In this document: piece after piece, positions 23,606 to 35,086 of the stretch | How positions within the stretch are numbered: the first letter of the stretch is position 1 | Layout of the letters: each line of letters begins with the position of its first letter | NCBI RefSeq assembly: GCF_003597395.2 | Contig: NC_133778.1 | Coordinates: 15,504,802-15,568,801, forward strand | DNA: 64,000 nucleotides | Source of the DNA: Chelonoidis abingdonii | Lineage: Eukaryota > Chordata > Testudines > Testudinidae | Reading direction: 5' to 3' | Translations under genes and position numbers: made by a program | Notes under the pieces: model-generated | What the model saw: the letters and a program-made list of their open reading frames with translations, nothing else | Databases searched by the model: none | What the model was told of the DNA's origin: nothing

Positions 23606-24052
23606 ATCATAGAATCATAGAATATCAGGTTTGGAAGGGATCTCAGGAGGTCATCTAGTCCAACCCCCTGCTCAAAGCAGGACCAACACCAACTAAATCA
23701 TCCCAGCCAGGGCTTTGTCAAGCCAGGCCTTTAAAACCTGTAAGGATGGAGATTCCACCACCTCCCTAGGTAGCCCATTCCAGTGCTTCACCACCCTCCT
23801 AGTGAAATAGTGTTTCCTAATATCCAACCTAGACCTCCCCCACTGCAACTTGAGACCATTGATCCTTGTTCTGTCATCTGCCACCACTGAGAACAGCAGA
23901 GCTCCATCCACTTTGGAACCTCCTTCAGGCAGTTGAAGGCTGCTATCAAATTCCCCCTCGCTCTTCTTTTCCACAAACTAAATAACCCCAGTTCTCTCAG
24001 CCTCTCCTTGTAAATCATCCAGTGCTTGATCCTCTTTTCTGGGATAATTATC
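23606..24052 (-). mobile_element. CR1 LINE, 3' end (~450 bp)
   Basis: Classical reversed CR1. It opens with the terminal 'atcatagaatcatagaat', then 'ggaagggatctcaggaggtcatctagtccaaccccctgctcaaagcagg', and continues through 'gtagcccattccagtgcttcaccaccctcctagtgaaatagtgtttcctaa'. The minus-strand frames 23693-24054 translate as the end of ORF2 (for example LDIRKHYFTRRVVKHWNGLP), a typical CR1 C-terminus. It is 5'-truncated. Confidence 0.96.
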
Positions 24053-24217
24053 ATTTTTTAAAATTTAACTACATAATTATCACTTTTTACACTTCAGACA
24101 GAGATTAAATCTAGTCTTTCATTATTTCCTTTTCCTTCTAAACTTCATCAAACATGGTGTGATATCCTGAAACAGAACTTTCCAGTCACAAACATTCATG
24201 CTTTTACAATATAGTTA

Positions 24218-24410
24218 GAGGTGACTGACTTTTTCAGAACTTTCAGTTTTTGATGGAAATTCTATTTTTGATCCCCCTCCTCCCAGATGTTAATTTTTTC
24301 CAAGTTTTTAATTGAAAAATGTTGAATTTTTTTTTAAAAAAGTAAAATTTTCCAAAAATTCCCAAAGTTTATAAAATTCTTGAAAAAATGATACTGGTGT
24401 TTGGACCAGC
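24218..24410. repeat. AT-rich fuzzy repeat
   Basis: Runs of 'ttttcagaactttcag', 'ccaagtttttaattgaaaaatg' and 'aaattttccaaaaattccc'. Same flavour as 11890-12120 and 55740-56150. Confidence 0.45.
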
Positions 24411-25149
24411 ACTAGCTGAACATTTCAGTCAGTATCTCTAAACTTGAGGTCTGCTTTGTCTAACACACCAATTTTACACAACTGTAACACTGTTGTTTGG
24501 CATGAAGTTACTTCTGATCCAGTGTCAGAAGACAATCAGGCCACAGGATATGCTTCACAGCTGTTCAAAAGCTTGCAAGCATGAGTTCAAGTCTCTAACT
24601 GCTTAGAAAGAGAAAGGAAAAGATGTTCTGCCATCTTTGCTTCCAACTGAACATGGCTGAAAAAGGGGAGTCAGAGAATTTAAGAAATTTGAAACCCATT
24701 CAGAATGGGCCCAATTCAATGCTTATTAAAGTTACTGGAATGATTGCCATTGACTTTTCTGGGCTTTGAATTGAGGCCAATGAGCCCCAAAATCTCTACA
24801 ACAAAGCTTTTATGGTCCTGCTATCACTCATTGCTGGAAAAACACAGACAAAAGCCAATGGTAGAAATGCAGACTTTGAACGCAAGGGAACTGTAAGAGT
24901 TCTGGCTCACTATTCATGTCTGCTCACTCAGCGCCTGATCCAAAGCCTACTGACATCAGTGAAAAGACTTACATGGATTTCAATTAACTTTAAATCAAGC
25001 CTTGAAACTTTTATTGTGGTGGACTCCAGGCTTCCCCCTGAATTCAGAGGTCTGGATGTTACTCCTGTTCTGATGCTGTCAATCTGACATCCTATTGTCA
25101 TTATCCTCAAGGTTATCTTCCTCTAGTCACTGCAATTTTCTTATTCTTA
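24411..25149. other. Intergenic with one small hairpin
   Basis: No gene. 24707-24779 is a hairpin of the gggcc...ggcc family ('gggcccaattcaatgc' against 'gctttgaattgaggcc', centre 'gccattgacttttctgg'). Confidence 0.55.
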
Positions 25150-25723
25150 GCATCACAGAAATGGAAGGGACCTCGAGAGGTCATCTAGACCAGTCCCCTG
25201 CACTCAAGGCAGGACTAAGTATTATCTAGACCAGTGGTTCCCAAACTTGTTCTGTCGCTTATGCAGGGAAAGCCCCTGGCAGGCCCAGCTGGTTTGTGTA
25301 CCTGCCGAGTCTGCAGGTTCGGCCGATCATGGCTCCCACTGGCCGCAGTTCGCTGCTCCAGGCCAATGGAAGCTGCTGGAAGCGGCGCAGGCTGAGGGAC
25401 GTACTGGCTGCTGCGTCCCACAGCCCCCATTGGCCTGGAGCAGCAAACTGCGGTCACTGGGAGCCGCGATCGGCCGAACCTGCAAACGTGGCAGGTACAC
25501 AAACCGGCTGAGCCTGCCAGGGGCTTTCTCTGCCCAAGCGGCCGAACAAGTTTGGGAACCACTGATCTAGACCATTCATGACAGGTGTTTGTCCAACCTG
25601 CTCTTAAAAATCCCCAATGATGGAAATTCCACAACTTCCCCGGGCAATTTATTATAGTGCTTAACCACTCTGACAGGAAATTTTTCCTAATGTCCAACCC
25701 AAACCGCTCTTCCTGCAATTTAA
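25150..25723 (-). mobile_element. CR1 LINE, 3' end, split by a MITE and cut by an N gap
   Basis: 'catcacagaaatggaagggacctcgagaggtcatctagaccagtcccctgcactcaaggcagg' through 'attatctagac', resuming at 25565 with 'atctagaccattcatgacaggtgtttgtccaacctgctcttaaaaa' and continuing to the gap. It is a different CR1 subfamily from the 23606 copy. The interruption is the 333-bp MITE at 25232-25564. The remainder of the element is lost in the 622-N gap. Confidence 0.93.
25232..25564 (+). mobile_element. Palindromic hAT-type MITE nested in CR1
   Basis: 333 bp with perfect 21-bp inverted termini, from cagtggttcccaaacttgtt to the matching complement. It has a perfect 8-bp TSD atctagac (25224-25231 and 25565-25572). 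Inverted similarity extends far inward ('gcctggagcagcaaactgcggtcactgggagccgcgatcggccgaacctgc' mirrors the left half), so single strands would fold into a long hairpin. No transposase. Confidence 0.96.
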
Positions 25724-26345
25724 NNNNNNNNNNNNNNNNNNNNNNNNNNNNNNNNNNNNNNNNNNNNNNNNNNNNNNNNNNNNNNNNNNNNNNNNNNNNN
25801 NNNNNNNNNNNNNNNNNNNNNNNNNNNNNNNNNNNNNNNNNNNNNNNNNNNNNNNNNNNNNNNNNNNNNNNNNNNNNNNNNNNNNNNNNNNNNNNNNNNN
25901 NNNNNNNNNNNNNNNNNNNNNNNNNNNNNNNNNNNNNNNNNNNNNNNNNNNNNNNNNNNNNNNNNNNNNNNNNNNNNNNNNNNNNNNNNNNNNNNNNNNN
26001 NNNNNNNNNNNNNNNNNNNNNNNNNNNNNNNNNNNNNNNNNNNNNNNNNNNNNNNNNNNNNNNNNNNNNNNNNNNNNNNNNNNNNNNNNNNNNNNNNNNN
26101 NNNNNNNNNNNNNNNNNNNNNNNNNNNNNNNNNNNNNNNNNNNNNNNNNNNNNNNNNNNNNNNNNNNNNNNNNNNNNNNNNNNNNNNNNNNNNNNNNNNN
26201 NNNNNNNNNNNNNNNNNNNNNNNNNNNNNNNNNNNNNNNNNNNNNNNNNNNNNNNNNNNNNNNNNNNNNNNNNNNNNNNNNNNNNNNNNNNNNNNNNNNN
26301 NNNNNNNNNNNNNNNNNNNNNNNNNNNNNNNNNNNNNNNNNNNNN
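25724..26345. other. Assembly gap, 622 N
   Basis: Unsequenced bases immediately inside a CR1 copy. The long frames reported across it are runs of X and carry no information. Confidence 0.99.
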
Positions 26346-27655
26346 AATGTCTGCGCATAACTATTTTCTGTCAAACAGCATGTACACAGACCATATTGCT
26401 CTATTCTTTATATCTCTTTTGGCTCCACAGAACATACTGTAGAAGGGATCTGGGTCATAGTGTGATCACAAACTAATATGTAGTTATAGTGTAATGCTGT
26501 CGCAAAAAAAACAAACATCATTCTGGGATGTCATTAGCAGGAGTATTGTAAGTCAAGACACAAGAAGTAATTCTACTTCTACTCGCGCTCTGATGGTCCT
26601 TCAGCTGGAGTATTTGTCGTGTGTCGGAAATGTGGACATAATTGAATATTAAGCCAGGTAAGAGCAATAAAATTATTAAAGGTCTAGAAAACATGATCTT
26701 GGAGGGAAGATTGGAAAAATTGGGTTTGTTTTAGTCTTGGAGAAGAGAAACTGAGGGGACACAGCAGTTTTCATACATAGAAGGTTGTTTACAAGAGAGG
26801 GAGAAAAATTGTTTTTCTTCACCTCTGAGGATAGGACAAGAAGCAATGGGCAACGTGGGGGGGGGGGAAGGGGGAGGGAGATCATGGAATTTTTTTCAGA
26901 AAATGTATCTTCACTCCCCTCCCCTAGTTTCAAAATTTTGAAATATTCCAGTCAGTTGTTGTCACTAGTCTGAATTCAGCCCCACTCTGCAGGACTGTGA
27001 GGTATCAGTATCTGACAAGCTCAGTGGCATGTCTGTGGTGAGTTGGTGACCTAAGACCACTTCCCAGTATACAGGTATCTCCGTTATATGTGGCGCCAAC
27101 TGCTGGCAGTCTCAGGATGGGGTCAAGGACTGAATGGACACAACATCTGAACTGTCCTGAGCCCTTGGCACAGTTCTTCCCTATTAGCACGGTAGCTGGG
27201 GCTGCTGGTCTTTAGCTGTTCTGCCATTAACCAGATTTTATTCTTCCAGGCTCCCATACTAGATTTTCAAATAAGGAACAAAATCTATAATAGTCAGGAA
27301 CAGAACAGCTGTGAAACGTTAGAAACCACGTTCCACTTTGGTACATATGAGTGGCAGCAATGAAAGATTCTGATTAAGTCCATCATTAGTTGATCTCGTT
27401 AATAATTTGATTTAATTAACTAACTACTGTACTCTAAATGTTAACTTCACCTCCCCTTTCTTCTCAAAGTACAAACCAGCATAAACACTGAGATGTCTCT
27501 GATATATCAGTCTTCCTCACTTCATTAATTTCCTGAGAGTTCCTTAAAACACAGAACCCCCATAACTCCAGCTGCTTTTTTTTAATGTTTGAAATAGCCA
27601 CATACAGGATAAATATCCAACACCCAAATGACCTGCTCAAACCAACCATCTCTCT
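26346..27655. other. Intergenic, nothing recognised
   Basis: No gene. A 'tgggggggggggaaggggg' G-run near 26860 and polypurine DNA at 26690-26890 are low-complexity. Frames in that stretch on both strands are composition artefacts. Confidence 0.5.
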
Positions 27656-27664
27656 AGCTGAGAC

Positions 27665-27790
27665 AGTCCTATCCTCAGCTTTCTGTACACTGGCTTTCCA
27701 TAGACTATTGAATAAAGTTCAAGGTCTCTGTCCTTACTTTTAAGGTGCTCAAGGGCCTGGGCCCAGGACACCTAAAAGACAACCTAAAGC
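27665..27790 (+). pseudogene. Old LINE ORF2 C-terminal fragment (L2/L3/CR1-clade-like)
   Basis: Reading from about 27689, the DNA encodes HWLSIDY, a stop, IKFKVSVLTFKVLKGLGPG and HLKDNL. The HWLP(I/V)..RI.FK...L.FK.L.G..P.YL motif is the conserved C-terminal region downstream of the reverse transcriptase in L2/L3/CR1-like LINEs. One stop and surrounding decay show it is a fossil. Subfamily is undetermined. Confidence 0.7.
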
Positions 27791-28087
27791 TCCAGGATGA
27801 AGACTGTGGTTGATGAGTGTGTTTCTCTGGCACAGTGGGAGTAGCGCTCACCTGGGCAGGAGACAGAGCTTTCTTGGGGGGCTGGTCTGAGCCTGTGGAA
27901 CAAATGTCCCCAGAATGTAAGGACCATCACAAACCTCACCACCTTTTCTGCTCTAATGGTATGTCTATACTTAAGGACATGGACAAAGTGGGGCAAGCAG
28001 GGGCACAGCACCCCCAATGATTGGCAGAGGCACAGAAGTCCTCCAACCTGGGGCTGTGGGGGGAGCAGTCACATTTTTAGTCCTGTC

Positions 28088-28322
28088 TCTGTCTATACTG
28101 CAATAATGGAGTGTGATTGCAGCTTCTGGGGACCTACCCCTGTTAGCTTTAATCTAGCTAGCTCAAGTCCCAGAACAGTAAAGTTGTAGCCACGTGCGCT
28201 TCAGAGTAGTTACCCATGGGGCTAGCTGCAGCTCCACTGCTCAAGAGAGCTAGATGAAACCGAGTTCAGGTATGTTTCTGCAAGCTGCAACCCCACCTTG
28301 TGATTGCATGATGAACATATCC
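28088..28322. mobile_element. MITE, 'tgtctatactgcaat' family
   Basis: Inverted ends 'tgtctatactgcaata' and 'ttgtgattgcatgatgaacata', with the 'gctagct' motif inside. The 45757-46041 element has the same termini. The target duplication is unclear. Non-coding. Confidence 0.55.
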
Positions 28323-28836
28323 TAAGTACAAGATGAACTTCCTCCACCCCTCTTCTCTAACAGAAACACGGACAGCAGCGTGCACATTTAACAAACCCCA
28401 CACAACCAAACCAAAACAATCCACTACACACTCCACTCTCCTCTTGGGTGGAAGAGGAGCGAGAACAAATGACATGTGACAGGTGTGAGCCACGTGACTG
28501 AATGCACCACTGCGAGATGCTCAGCTCCTACAGTGATGAAGACAATATGAGAATCTATATAGAAGAGAGAAAATATAAACCACCCAACAAAATCTTATAC
28601 CATCATCCATTCACCACAATCCCCACAACCAAAACCAGATGAACATTTTAGGGTGTTCTAAAGATGAGTAAATGTGGCCTTAGATGGTACAGCTTTGAAT
28701 GAACTGAGTCTGTTCCCGACTCAGCAGAGACTCAAGTTAGTGTCCAAACCCACCCGCTCCGTAGGATTTGGCTTTACTGGTATCTCAAAAATAGCACACC
28801 ATAAATCTTAGCCTAAGTTTGCCCCCTAGGCGTCCT
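28323..28836. other. Intergenic, nothing recognised
   Basis: AC-rich stretch around 28330-28440 and otherwise unremarkable DNA. No gene supported. Confidence 0.5.
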
Positions 28837-28844
28837 ACTGCAGG

Positions 28845-29107
28845 CAGGGGCGGCTCTAGGTATTTTGCCGCCCCAAGCATGGCAGGCAGGCTGCCTTCAG
28901 CGGCTTGCCTGCGGGAGGTCCCTGGTCCCGCGGATTCGGCGGCCCACCTTGCGGGAGGTCCATCAAAGCCGCGGGACCAGCAGACCCTCTGCAGACATGC
29001 CACCGAAGGCAACCTGCCTGCCACCGTCGCAGCGACTGGCAGAGTGTTCCCCGTGGCTTGCCCCCCCAGGCACGTGCTTGGCTTGCTGGTGCCTGGAGCC
29101 GCCCCTG
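28845..29107 (+). mobile_element. GC-rich hAT-type MITE (caggggcggctc family)
   Basis: 263 bp with 12-bp inverted termini caggggcggctc / gagccgcccctg and a perfect 8-bp TSD actgcagg (28837-28844, 29108-29115). The interior repeats 'gcgggaggtcc' twice and 'ccgcgg(a/g)'. It produces overlapping open frames on both strands (28785-29164) but encodes no recognisable protein. The clean TSD indicates a comparatively young insertion. Confidence 0.96.
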
Positions 29108-29279
29108 ACTGCAGGGTCTGACAGATCTAACAGCTTTCCTGCTGTGACCTTGGTTGCCGTTTAGTTCAAATTTTACTTTGGAATAGGTTTTCCCTCAGTC
29201 TCTCCAGGCAGATTGCTCCAGATGCATAGCCATTGTCTAGCACACGCAAGGACTTATTGGTAATGTTGCTGTGACTAAG

Positions 29280-30205
29280 TGCTTATTGTCATGCTCCCTG
29301 AGGTGGTTCACAACTGGGAGTGCCGAACCTCAGGGCTGACTGTCAAGAAGTAGGGCAGACACCCCAAACTGGCTGTGGGTTCTATAATTAGATTTCACCA
29401 ACCCAGTAACAAATGTGAACTCCCGAAGCACGATACCAGTCTTATCATGGAGTCACAGACAGTCTCCTTGGGCATTCCACTCTATCTTGCCACCCAGGCA
29501 AGCTGGACTGATGCCCTGCGCCAACAATCACAAAAGATTCAGGTTGCTTCCAGTCCCAAGAGACCAGTAACTTACCCCAGGTCAATTTGTAGTTCACTCA
29601 CCAAAGACCACGCTTGTAGCCAATCCTGTAATAAACTAAGTAAGGGTTTGTTAGCTACGAAAAAGAAACGAGAGAGTTATTTACTTGTTAAAGCAGGTAA
29701 GTATATAGATGTCAATGAGTTATGGTTCCCAAAGGTGACAGAGTTGTAGTAATCTGTCAGCACTGAATGGCTCGTAGGGCTCACCCTGGGGATCTCTGCT
29801 TTTGTTTTGTAGCTCCAGTCCTGTCAGAGTCCAAACAGTGAAAAAGATGAAAAATATTCACGTTCACTATCTTTATTTCCTTCTTCCAGAACTCAGGTTG
29901 CTGGGATGAACCCTTTTGCATGTAGCCTGTGCAGGGGCAATTAGCGGAATCATTTTATCATGATGTCCCACAGTGGCCCATTTAGTTTTGGCAGTCCTCC
30001 CTGGTGGGCAAGAGATGATCTGCTCTGACAGGTTGACAGTTTCAGGGCAAACATTGTGTACAGTTATACAGCAAAAGCTTAAATATTACATTATAGCCTG
30101 TGATAGAGATATTATAAGTGAGATTAATGCATGCAGCAACCTACAAGCATTTCATAAGTCTAAACACATTGTTATAAGTTCAATACCATCTTAACCATAC
30201 TCACA
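29280..30205. repeat. Probable long interspersed repeat, class uncertain
   Basis: I recognise wording common in turtle repeats ('taacttaccccaggtcaatttgtag', 'gagagagttatttacttgttaaagcaggtaagtatatag', 'ggtgacagagttgtagtaat'). It would read as an LTR-retroelement leader or LTR but has no partner copy here. The + frame at 29375-29749 (124 codons) has no identifiable domain. Treat as suspected only. Confidence 0.4.
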
Positions 30206-31497
30206 CAAAGGTGACACAAGTTGGTTTCCTGCAGTGAGTTCTCGGCTGAGTTCTGAAGCTTTGGCAACAGGTGGCATCTGGTTTGCCAGCATCACACTCC
30301 TATGAACCAACAAGCTTCTTACAGGATCCATGGAGAGTGGACTTGAATTTCATATTTATTCTTAGCATTTTGTTTGGTTGTTTCATGAGTTCTTGGTTCA
30401 GGGCAGAAAGATGCTGGCTTGTCTTCCTTGCCACTCTCCCCCTTTCATTGTCTGGCTACCTCATTCAGAAATGAAAGAGGCACAGTTCTTTTGGAAACCT
30501 CCTTAAACACCCAGTGAGACCTGGAATAATGATTCCTGCTTATGGTTATGTAATTGTAAACTGCTCTCAAAGGGCAAAATAAGTAGCTCAGATCTTCAAC
30601 TGGTATAAATTGGTAATAGCTGCACTGGCTTCAGTTATGCTTTCCTGATTTACACCAGTTGAGGCTCTGTTGCCATATGTGTACAAGGGACAACACCCCA
30701 TGTTCCCACTCTTCCGCTTCTGTTGTACCCTTTCTTGTTTTCCTGGTGTGTGACTTATCTGTCCTAGCCCAGGCTGACACAACATATATAATCTCATGCT
30801 TTCAAATAAAATGGATCCAGCCTTGGAGTTTGAAATCCTTGATATAAATCAAAAGATTATTTTCCTAATTGCCAGACCTGGGAGCTCACTGTAAGCTCGG
30901 AAAATAAAAGCGTGATCTTTCTGCCATCATCACCAGTTTTAAAGATGCTGCAATTAGAATTTAGCTGATGCTTTTGCTGATGGTGCTGAAATACTGGAAC
31001 CCACTGTGGGGAGATGTACTTTTAAGAGGCCCACGTTATGCAATGCAGAGACAGTTGGAACTGAGACACCAAATGAAGCAGATCTCTGTCAAGCACCTTG
31101 TCTCTGAGTGATCACTGAACCACGCCCAGCCATCTTGCCTTGCTAACAACAGTAAAAAATTACTTCTCAGCAAGGTAAGCCAATGTGCTCTGAAGACAGG
31201 AACAGCTGTCTTAAGGTCTCATTTACGGTGATGGAAATCTATTGAAATGAATGGATTTACTCCAGTTATACACTAGTGTAAGTGATTAGAATCTGTACCA
31301 CAAGAACAGCTGCGTTGTATAAGAAGGTTCCATTTCACACACTGATTGGGTGCTTGACTTTATTGTAACAAATCCATGACCACTTAGGACTGTCATGGCT
31401 GTCATTCAGCTACATGAATGGCTCTGGGAATTTCAGGGCAACAGTAGGAAAAATTCAGATCCCCTTGCCACAAAACAATTTGAGATACTCTAGTCCA
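30206..31497. other. Intergenic with two small hairpins
   Basis: 30587-30670 is a hairpin with arms 'ctcagatcttcaactggtataaatt' and 'gatttacaccagttgaggctc'. 31215-31290 is a weaker relative. No gene. Confidence 0.55.
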
Positions 31498-31505
31498 AGG
31501 GTAGG

Positions 31506-31797
31506 CAACCAATGGCACGCGCGCCAAAGGTGGCACATGAGCTGATTTTCAGTGGCACTCAAACTGCCCGGGTCCTGGCCACCAGTCTGGGTGCTCTCCA
31601 TTTTAATTTAATTTTAAATGAAGCTTTTTAAACATTTTAAAAACCTTATTTACCGTACATACAACAATAGTTTAGTTTTATATATTATAGACTTAGAGAA
31701 AGAGACCTTCTAAAAATGTTAAAATGTATTACAGGCACACAAAACCTTAACTTAGAGTGAATAAATGAAGACTCGGCACACCACTTGCCGACCCCTG
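31506..31797 (+). mobile_element. hAT-type element (caagggtaggcaacc family)
   Basis: 292 bp, starting caagggtaggcaaccaatgg and ending cttgccgacccctg (imperfect inverted termini). It has a perfect 8-bp TSD ctctagtc (31498-31505, 31798-31805). The interior is AT-rich and non-coding. The terminus and TSD length fit hAT. Confidence 0.94.
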
Positions 31798-31805
31798 CTC
31801 TAGTC

Positions 31806-32450
31806 TTTAAGCCGACATATGGCCCACGCATTGGCTGATCCCTTCCAGCAGAGGGCAGTAGTTCATATATGCACTAGCCAGTTTATTAGCGTATATTACT
31901 GCCAACTTGTGCTTTTGCCTCATATGTGTGCTTCTGTGTCTTATGTGGTACAAGTCACATAGTCTGAGAAAGCGCAACATTTGAATCGAATGACAGCAGA
32001 GGAAATCAGGAGGCACTGTCAAAACTGGCAGATTTGCCAGCCTAAACAACGGATTCTTCCTGGAAAAGCGGCTCCAGCGGTTTTTTAATGAATTTCACTT
32101 TTTTCTTTTTAGTTCCACCTCGTCTCTCGTTCTTTGACTCACATTGTTTTCCAGACAATTTCTTGGACTTCAATCATCTTCCAAGCAGTCGTCTTCTGCT
32201 GAGGTTTGAGGCTCAATCCTGTGAGGGGCTGATCGTGCTCAGGTCCCAATGTCTTCAGCTCAAGGGAAGGTGCTCCATAGCTTGCTGTGCATCCCGGGGT
32301 TTTTTAGGGGGTTGATTCGGACAAGTTTAATCCTGATGACTCATAGTTGTCACCCATTTTGTATTACTTAGCCTGTAAATGGCTGCCGACAACATGCATG
32401 GTCACAAGGGAAAATGGGCTGGTGAAGAAATCTGAACTGCTCTCAGCAAC
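31806..32450. other. Intergenic, nothing recognised
   Basis: No coding signal I can support. The minus-strand 80-codon frame at 31807-32049 has no domain. Confidence 0.45.
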
Positions 32451-32452
32451 TA

Positions 32453-32960
32453 CTGTAAAATTTTTATTAAGATAAAAAAAACATGAACAGAGTTTGAGCA
32501 TAGAAGTTTCTGGTTATCAGGGAATAATGTACAGATTATCTAGGGTGCAAAGTTTGTTTTAAGATCAGGTAGCATAAGGAATACATAATCTGCAATATCC
32601 CCAATTGGGGGTAAAAGGTTGACGGGTCAAAGTAAAGGCATTGCGATATGAGGGTATGATATTCATAGAGTGGCTATGTTCAGGTGTGGAGTATAATGAC
32701 GGGATATGATGATGAGGATGGATTAAATCTCACCAAATGAGGGTCAATGTTCAGGGAGTTTATGATTCCAGTTCGTATGATCCAATGGAGAAGTTCTCTT
32801 GGTCCCTTTCTCGTAGTGGGAGAATGATGTCACTCTGGCTCACGCCTCCTGGTACTGTCGGTGGCCGGTGATGTGCTTGATGGTGATGTCCCCGGACCAT
32901 ACTTCCTTGCAAAACATCCCTCCTCCTAATGTGTACATGCCGAAGCAGCACAACAAAGAG
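32453..32960 (-). mobile_element. LINE 3' end: REL-endonuclease type ORF terminus and 3' UTR
   Basis: On the reverse strand, 32945 down to about 32848 reads MYTLGGGMFCKEVWSGDITI then KHITGHRQYQEA and a stop. The W(S).D(I)...I(K/E)H(I)TG.RQY ending is the characteristic final stretch after the restriction-like endonuclease in R2/NeSL-type LINEs. Downstream lies ~370 bp resembling a 3' UTR, ending with an AATAAA signal (complement of 'tttttatt' at about 32461). This is the part missing from the remnant at 145-560, so the two may belong to one family. Upstream sequence is too decayed to follow. Confidence 0.55.
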
Positions 32961-34570
32961 CTATCGATCAGGAGCACTTTGCTGCCACAGTGCCCATTGG
33001 GATGCAGCAACACATTCAGCTAGACAGGCCATTTTGCATTGCACAGGAAAAGTCTAATTCGGACACGGTCCACTGCAGCACAACTTCCTGGCGTCTTTTT
33101 TCGTTTTCTTGGCAAAGATAGGGAAAGCTTTTCAAGCAGATCTTTGCTGGTGTCTCAGTGTCTGAATCTCCTCTGCAAGCAATTATGCTGATCATTATAA
33201 ATACCTTCTTTCTGAGCAGCTGGTGAATACTCCAATGTTTGGAGATTAAAAACATGTTTGAAAAATTATTTTGCACCTTCACTGTAACCAGGCAGGAAGC
33301 ATTCAATGCTGTGAAATGTTTTATAATACTGTTGAAGGGCTAATTGTTGGTTTTGTTCTATAGCTGAAAGTGAATAGCCCACCTGATTTCAACTGAATAT
33401 GAAATTCCAACACAAGAAGCATGGTGAGTAAGTATTAAGTACCGGCCAGGGATTTGGGTAGTTTTATGCACAGGGCTTTTTTTTTGCAGTGACTACCCAC
33501 CATATAGTTGCTATTAATTAACTTTATAAAACTATAAAAGGGATTGACTTTGTGGTGTATGACATGCTGACATACTGAGTGTGACATGCCACTTCAAGTT
33601 TATAAATCCTAAAATTGTTTTGACTTAATATACCAGTGAAGACTGATTTTTCTTTATGAATAATGAGTTGGGTATTTTCCAAAATAAACTTTTAAAATAT
33701 GTTGATTTATATATGGGTATTATACCTGATGTACAATTCAGGGTGAACCTGTTAGTATAACTGAAGATCAATATTTGACCAGATACACAGAAAGGGGCCA
33801 GAACCTCAAAAGGTATAAACTGACATTATACCATTGACCTCAATGGAAGTATGTTGATATATACCAGCTGAGCAGGGCCTCTTGTTTGTGTTTTTCACAT
33901 GATTAAGGAGATCCTGACTCTGACCAGAAAAGATTCCCTAGTGTTGCCTACCCCATTGCCCAGATCCCAGGGATCTCATTGTGCGTGGGTGGGCTATTCC
34001 ATCCCTTGAAAAAGACAGAGAGTGGTAGCTTCTGAATTATGGTGGAAATATACATATATACACCAAATGTTTCAGTTCATCGTACAACAAACCATTCTCT
34101 TGTCACCCTCCTTCTTTCTGCATATGATTTTTAAAAGAGCACTGGTCCTGTAAGTCTTAACATATACTCATATCACCTCACATCATTTACGAACTGGAGT
34201 AACTCCAAACCCATACAGTCCAGCTCCCAACAGGTCCCAGAGAACGGTGCCCCAATCAGCCAATTAGTTGTTCCTTCTGTTTCATCTCTACCACTTTTCT
34301 CAAGGAGGGGACGTGTGACCTTTGAATGTTTGTGTTATTCAAATGGAGGGACGGTTACCCCCAAAAGGAATGGTCTAGTTTGGCCAGGTCTCAAGATACA
34401 TGCTTTAGCTTCCAAAGTGATCACATAACCCAACTGTCTTCTCCCTCATCATTCCTTTTCTCCTACATTATCTTTCACTTGCTCTTGTCTTAATGTAGGG
34501 ATTGGTCCTGGAAACACCCTCCCCCCCAATGGATTCTATGTTCACAAAGTAACTGAGATATGTTAGAGTT
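32961..34570. other. Intergenic with one small hairpin
   Basis: 33794-33881 is a 'gggccagaacctcaa ... ccattgacctcaatgg ... ctgagcagggcc' hairpin. 33016-33306 on the minus strand holds a 96-codon frame without a domain. It may be more of the decayed LINE to its left, but I cannot show this. Confidence 0.45.
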
Positions 34571-34574
34571 TGTG

Positions 34575-35086
34575 CAGGGATGGTGCAGGGATGTTTCGCG
34601 CCCTAGGCGAAGCTTCCACCTTGCGCCCCTTCCCCCTGTGCCAGCCTAAGCTGATTGGCAGCACAAGCCTGGGAGGCGGGAGAAGTGAAGCAGCTCACCC
34701 CTTTCCCGCCTCCACCCCAAGCACGCCATCGCTGCTTCACTTCTTCTGCCTCCCAGGCTTGCGGTGCCATTCAGTTTAGGCGCCGCAAGCCTGGGAGGCG
34801 GCAGAAGTGAAGCCACCACGGTGTGCTCGGGGAGGAGGCGGAGCAGGGGTGAGCTGGGGCGGGGAGTTCCCCTGGGTGCCACCCCCCCGCCTTACTTGCT
34901 GCAGGCGGCCCTCCCCACGCTCCCCTGCCCCAGCTCCCTCTGCCTAAATGCCGGCGGCAACTGGGGCGGCCGAAGATCCGGCCGTCACGGTCGCTGGCGA
35001 AGAAAATGGCGCCCCCCAAATCCTAGTGCCCTAGGCGACCGCCTACATTGCTTAAGTGGTTACACAAACTCAGGACTGGTGCAACC
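34575..35086 (+). mobile_element. GC-rich MITE, 'gcgccctaggcga' family
   Basis: Left side 'cagggatggtgcagggatgtttcgcgccctaggcgaa' and right side 'tagtgccctaggcgaccgcctac...ggttacac' are imperfect inverted ends. The block 'aagcctgggaggcggcagaagtgaagc' occurs twice in direct and once in inverted orientation inside. It shares this block and its ends with the 40587-41402 element. The right terminus and TSD are unclear. Open frames on both strands (34570-35144) are stop-poor repeat sequence. Confidence 0.75.

Noticed and set aside
25657..26442. Long open frames of 212-261 codons.
   Set aside because: Almost entirely N-derived X residues over the assembly gap.
28785..29164. Overlapping ~100-codon frames on both strands.
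   Set aside because: They coincide with the 28845-29107 MITE, which has perfect TSDs.
29280..30205. Possible endogenous retrovirus with genes.
   Set aside because: Only leader- or LTR-like wording. No gag, protease, RT or envelope motif found in any frame, so kept only as a suspected repeat.
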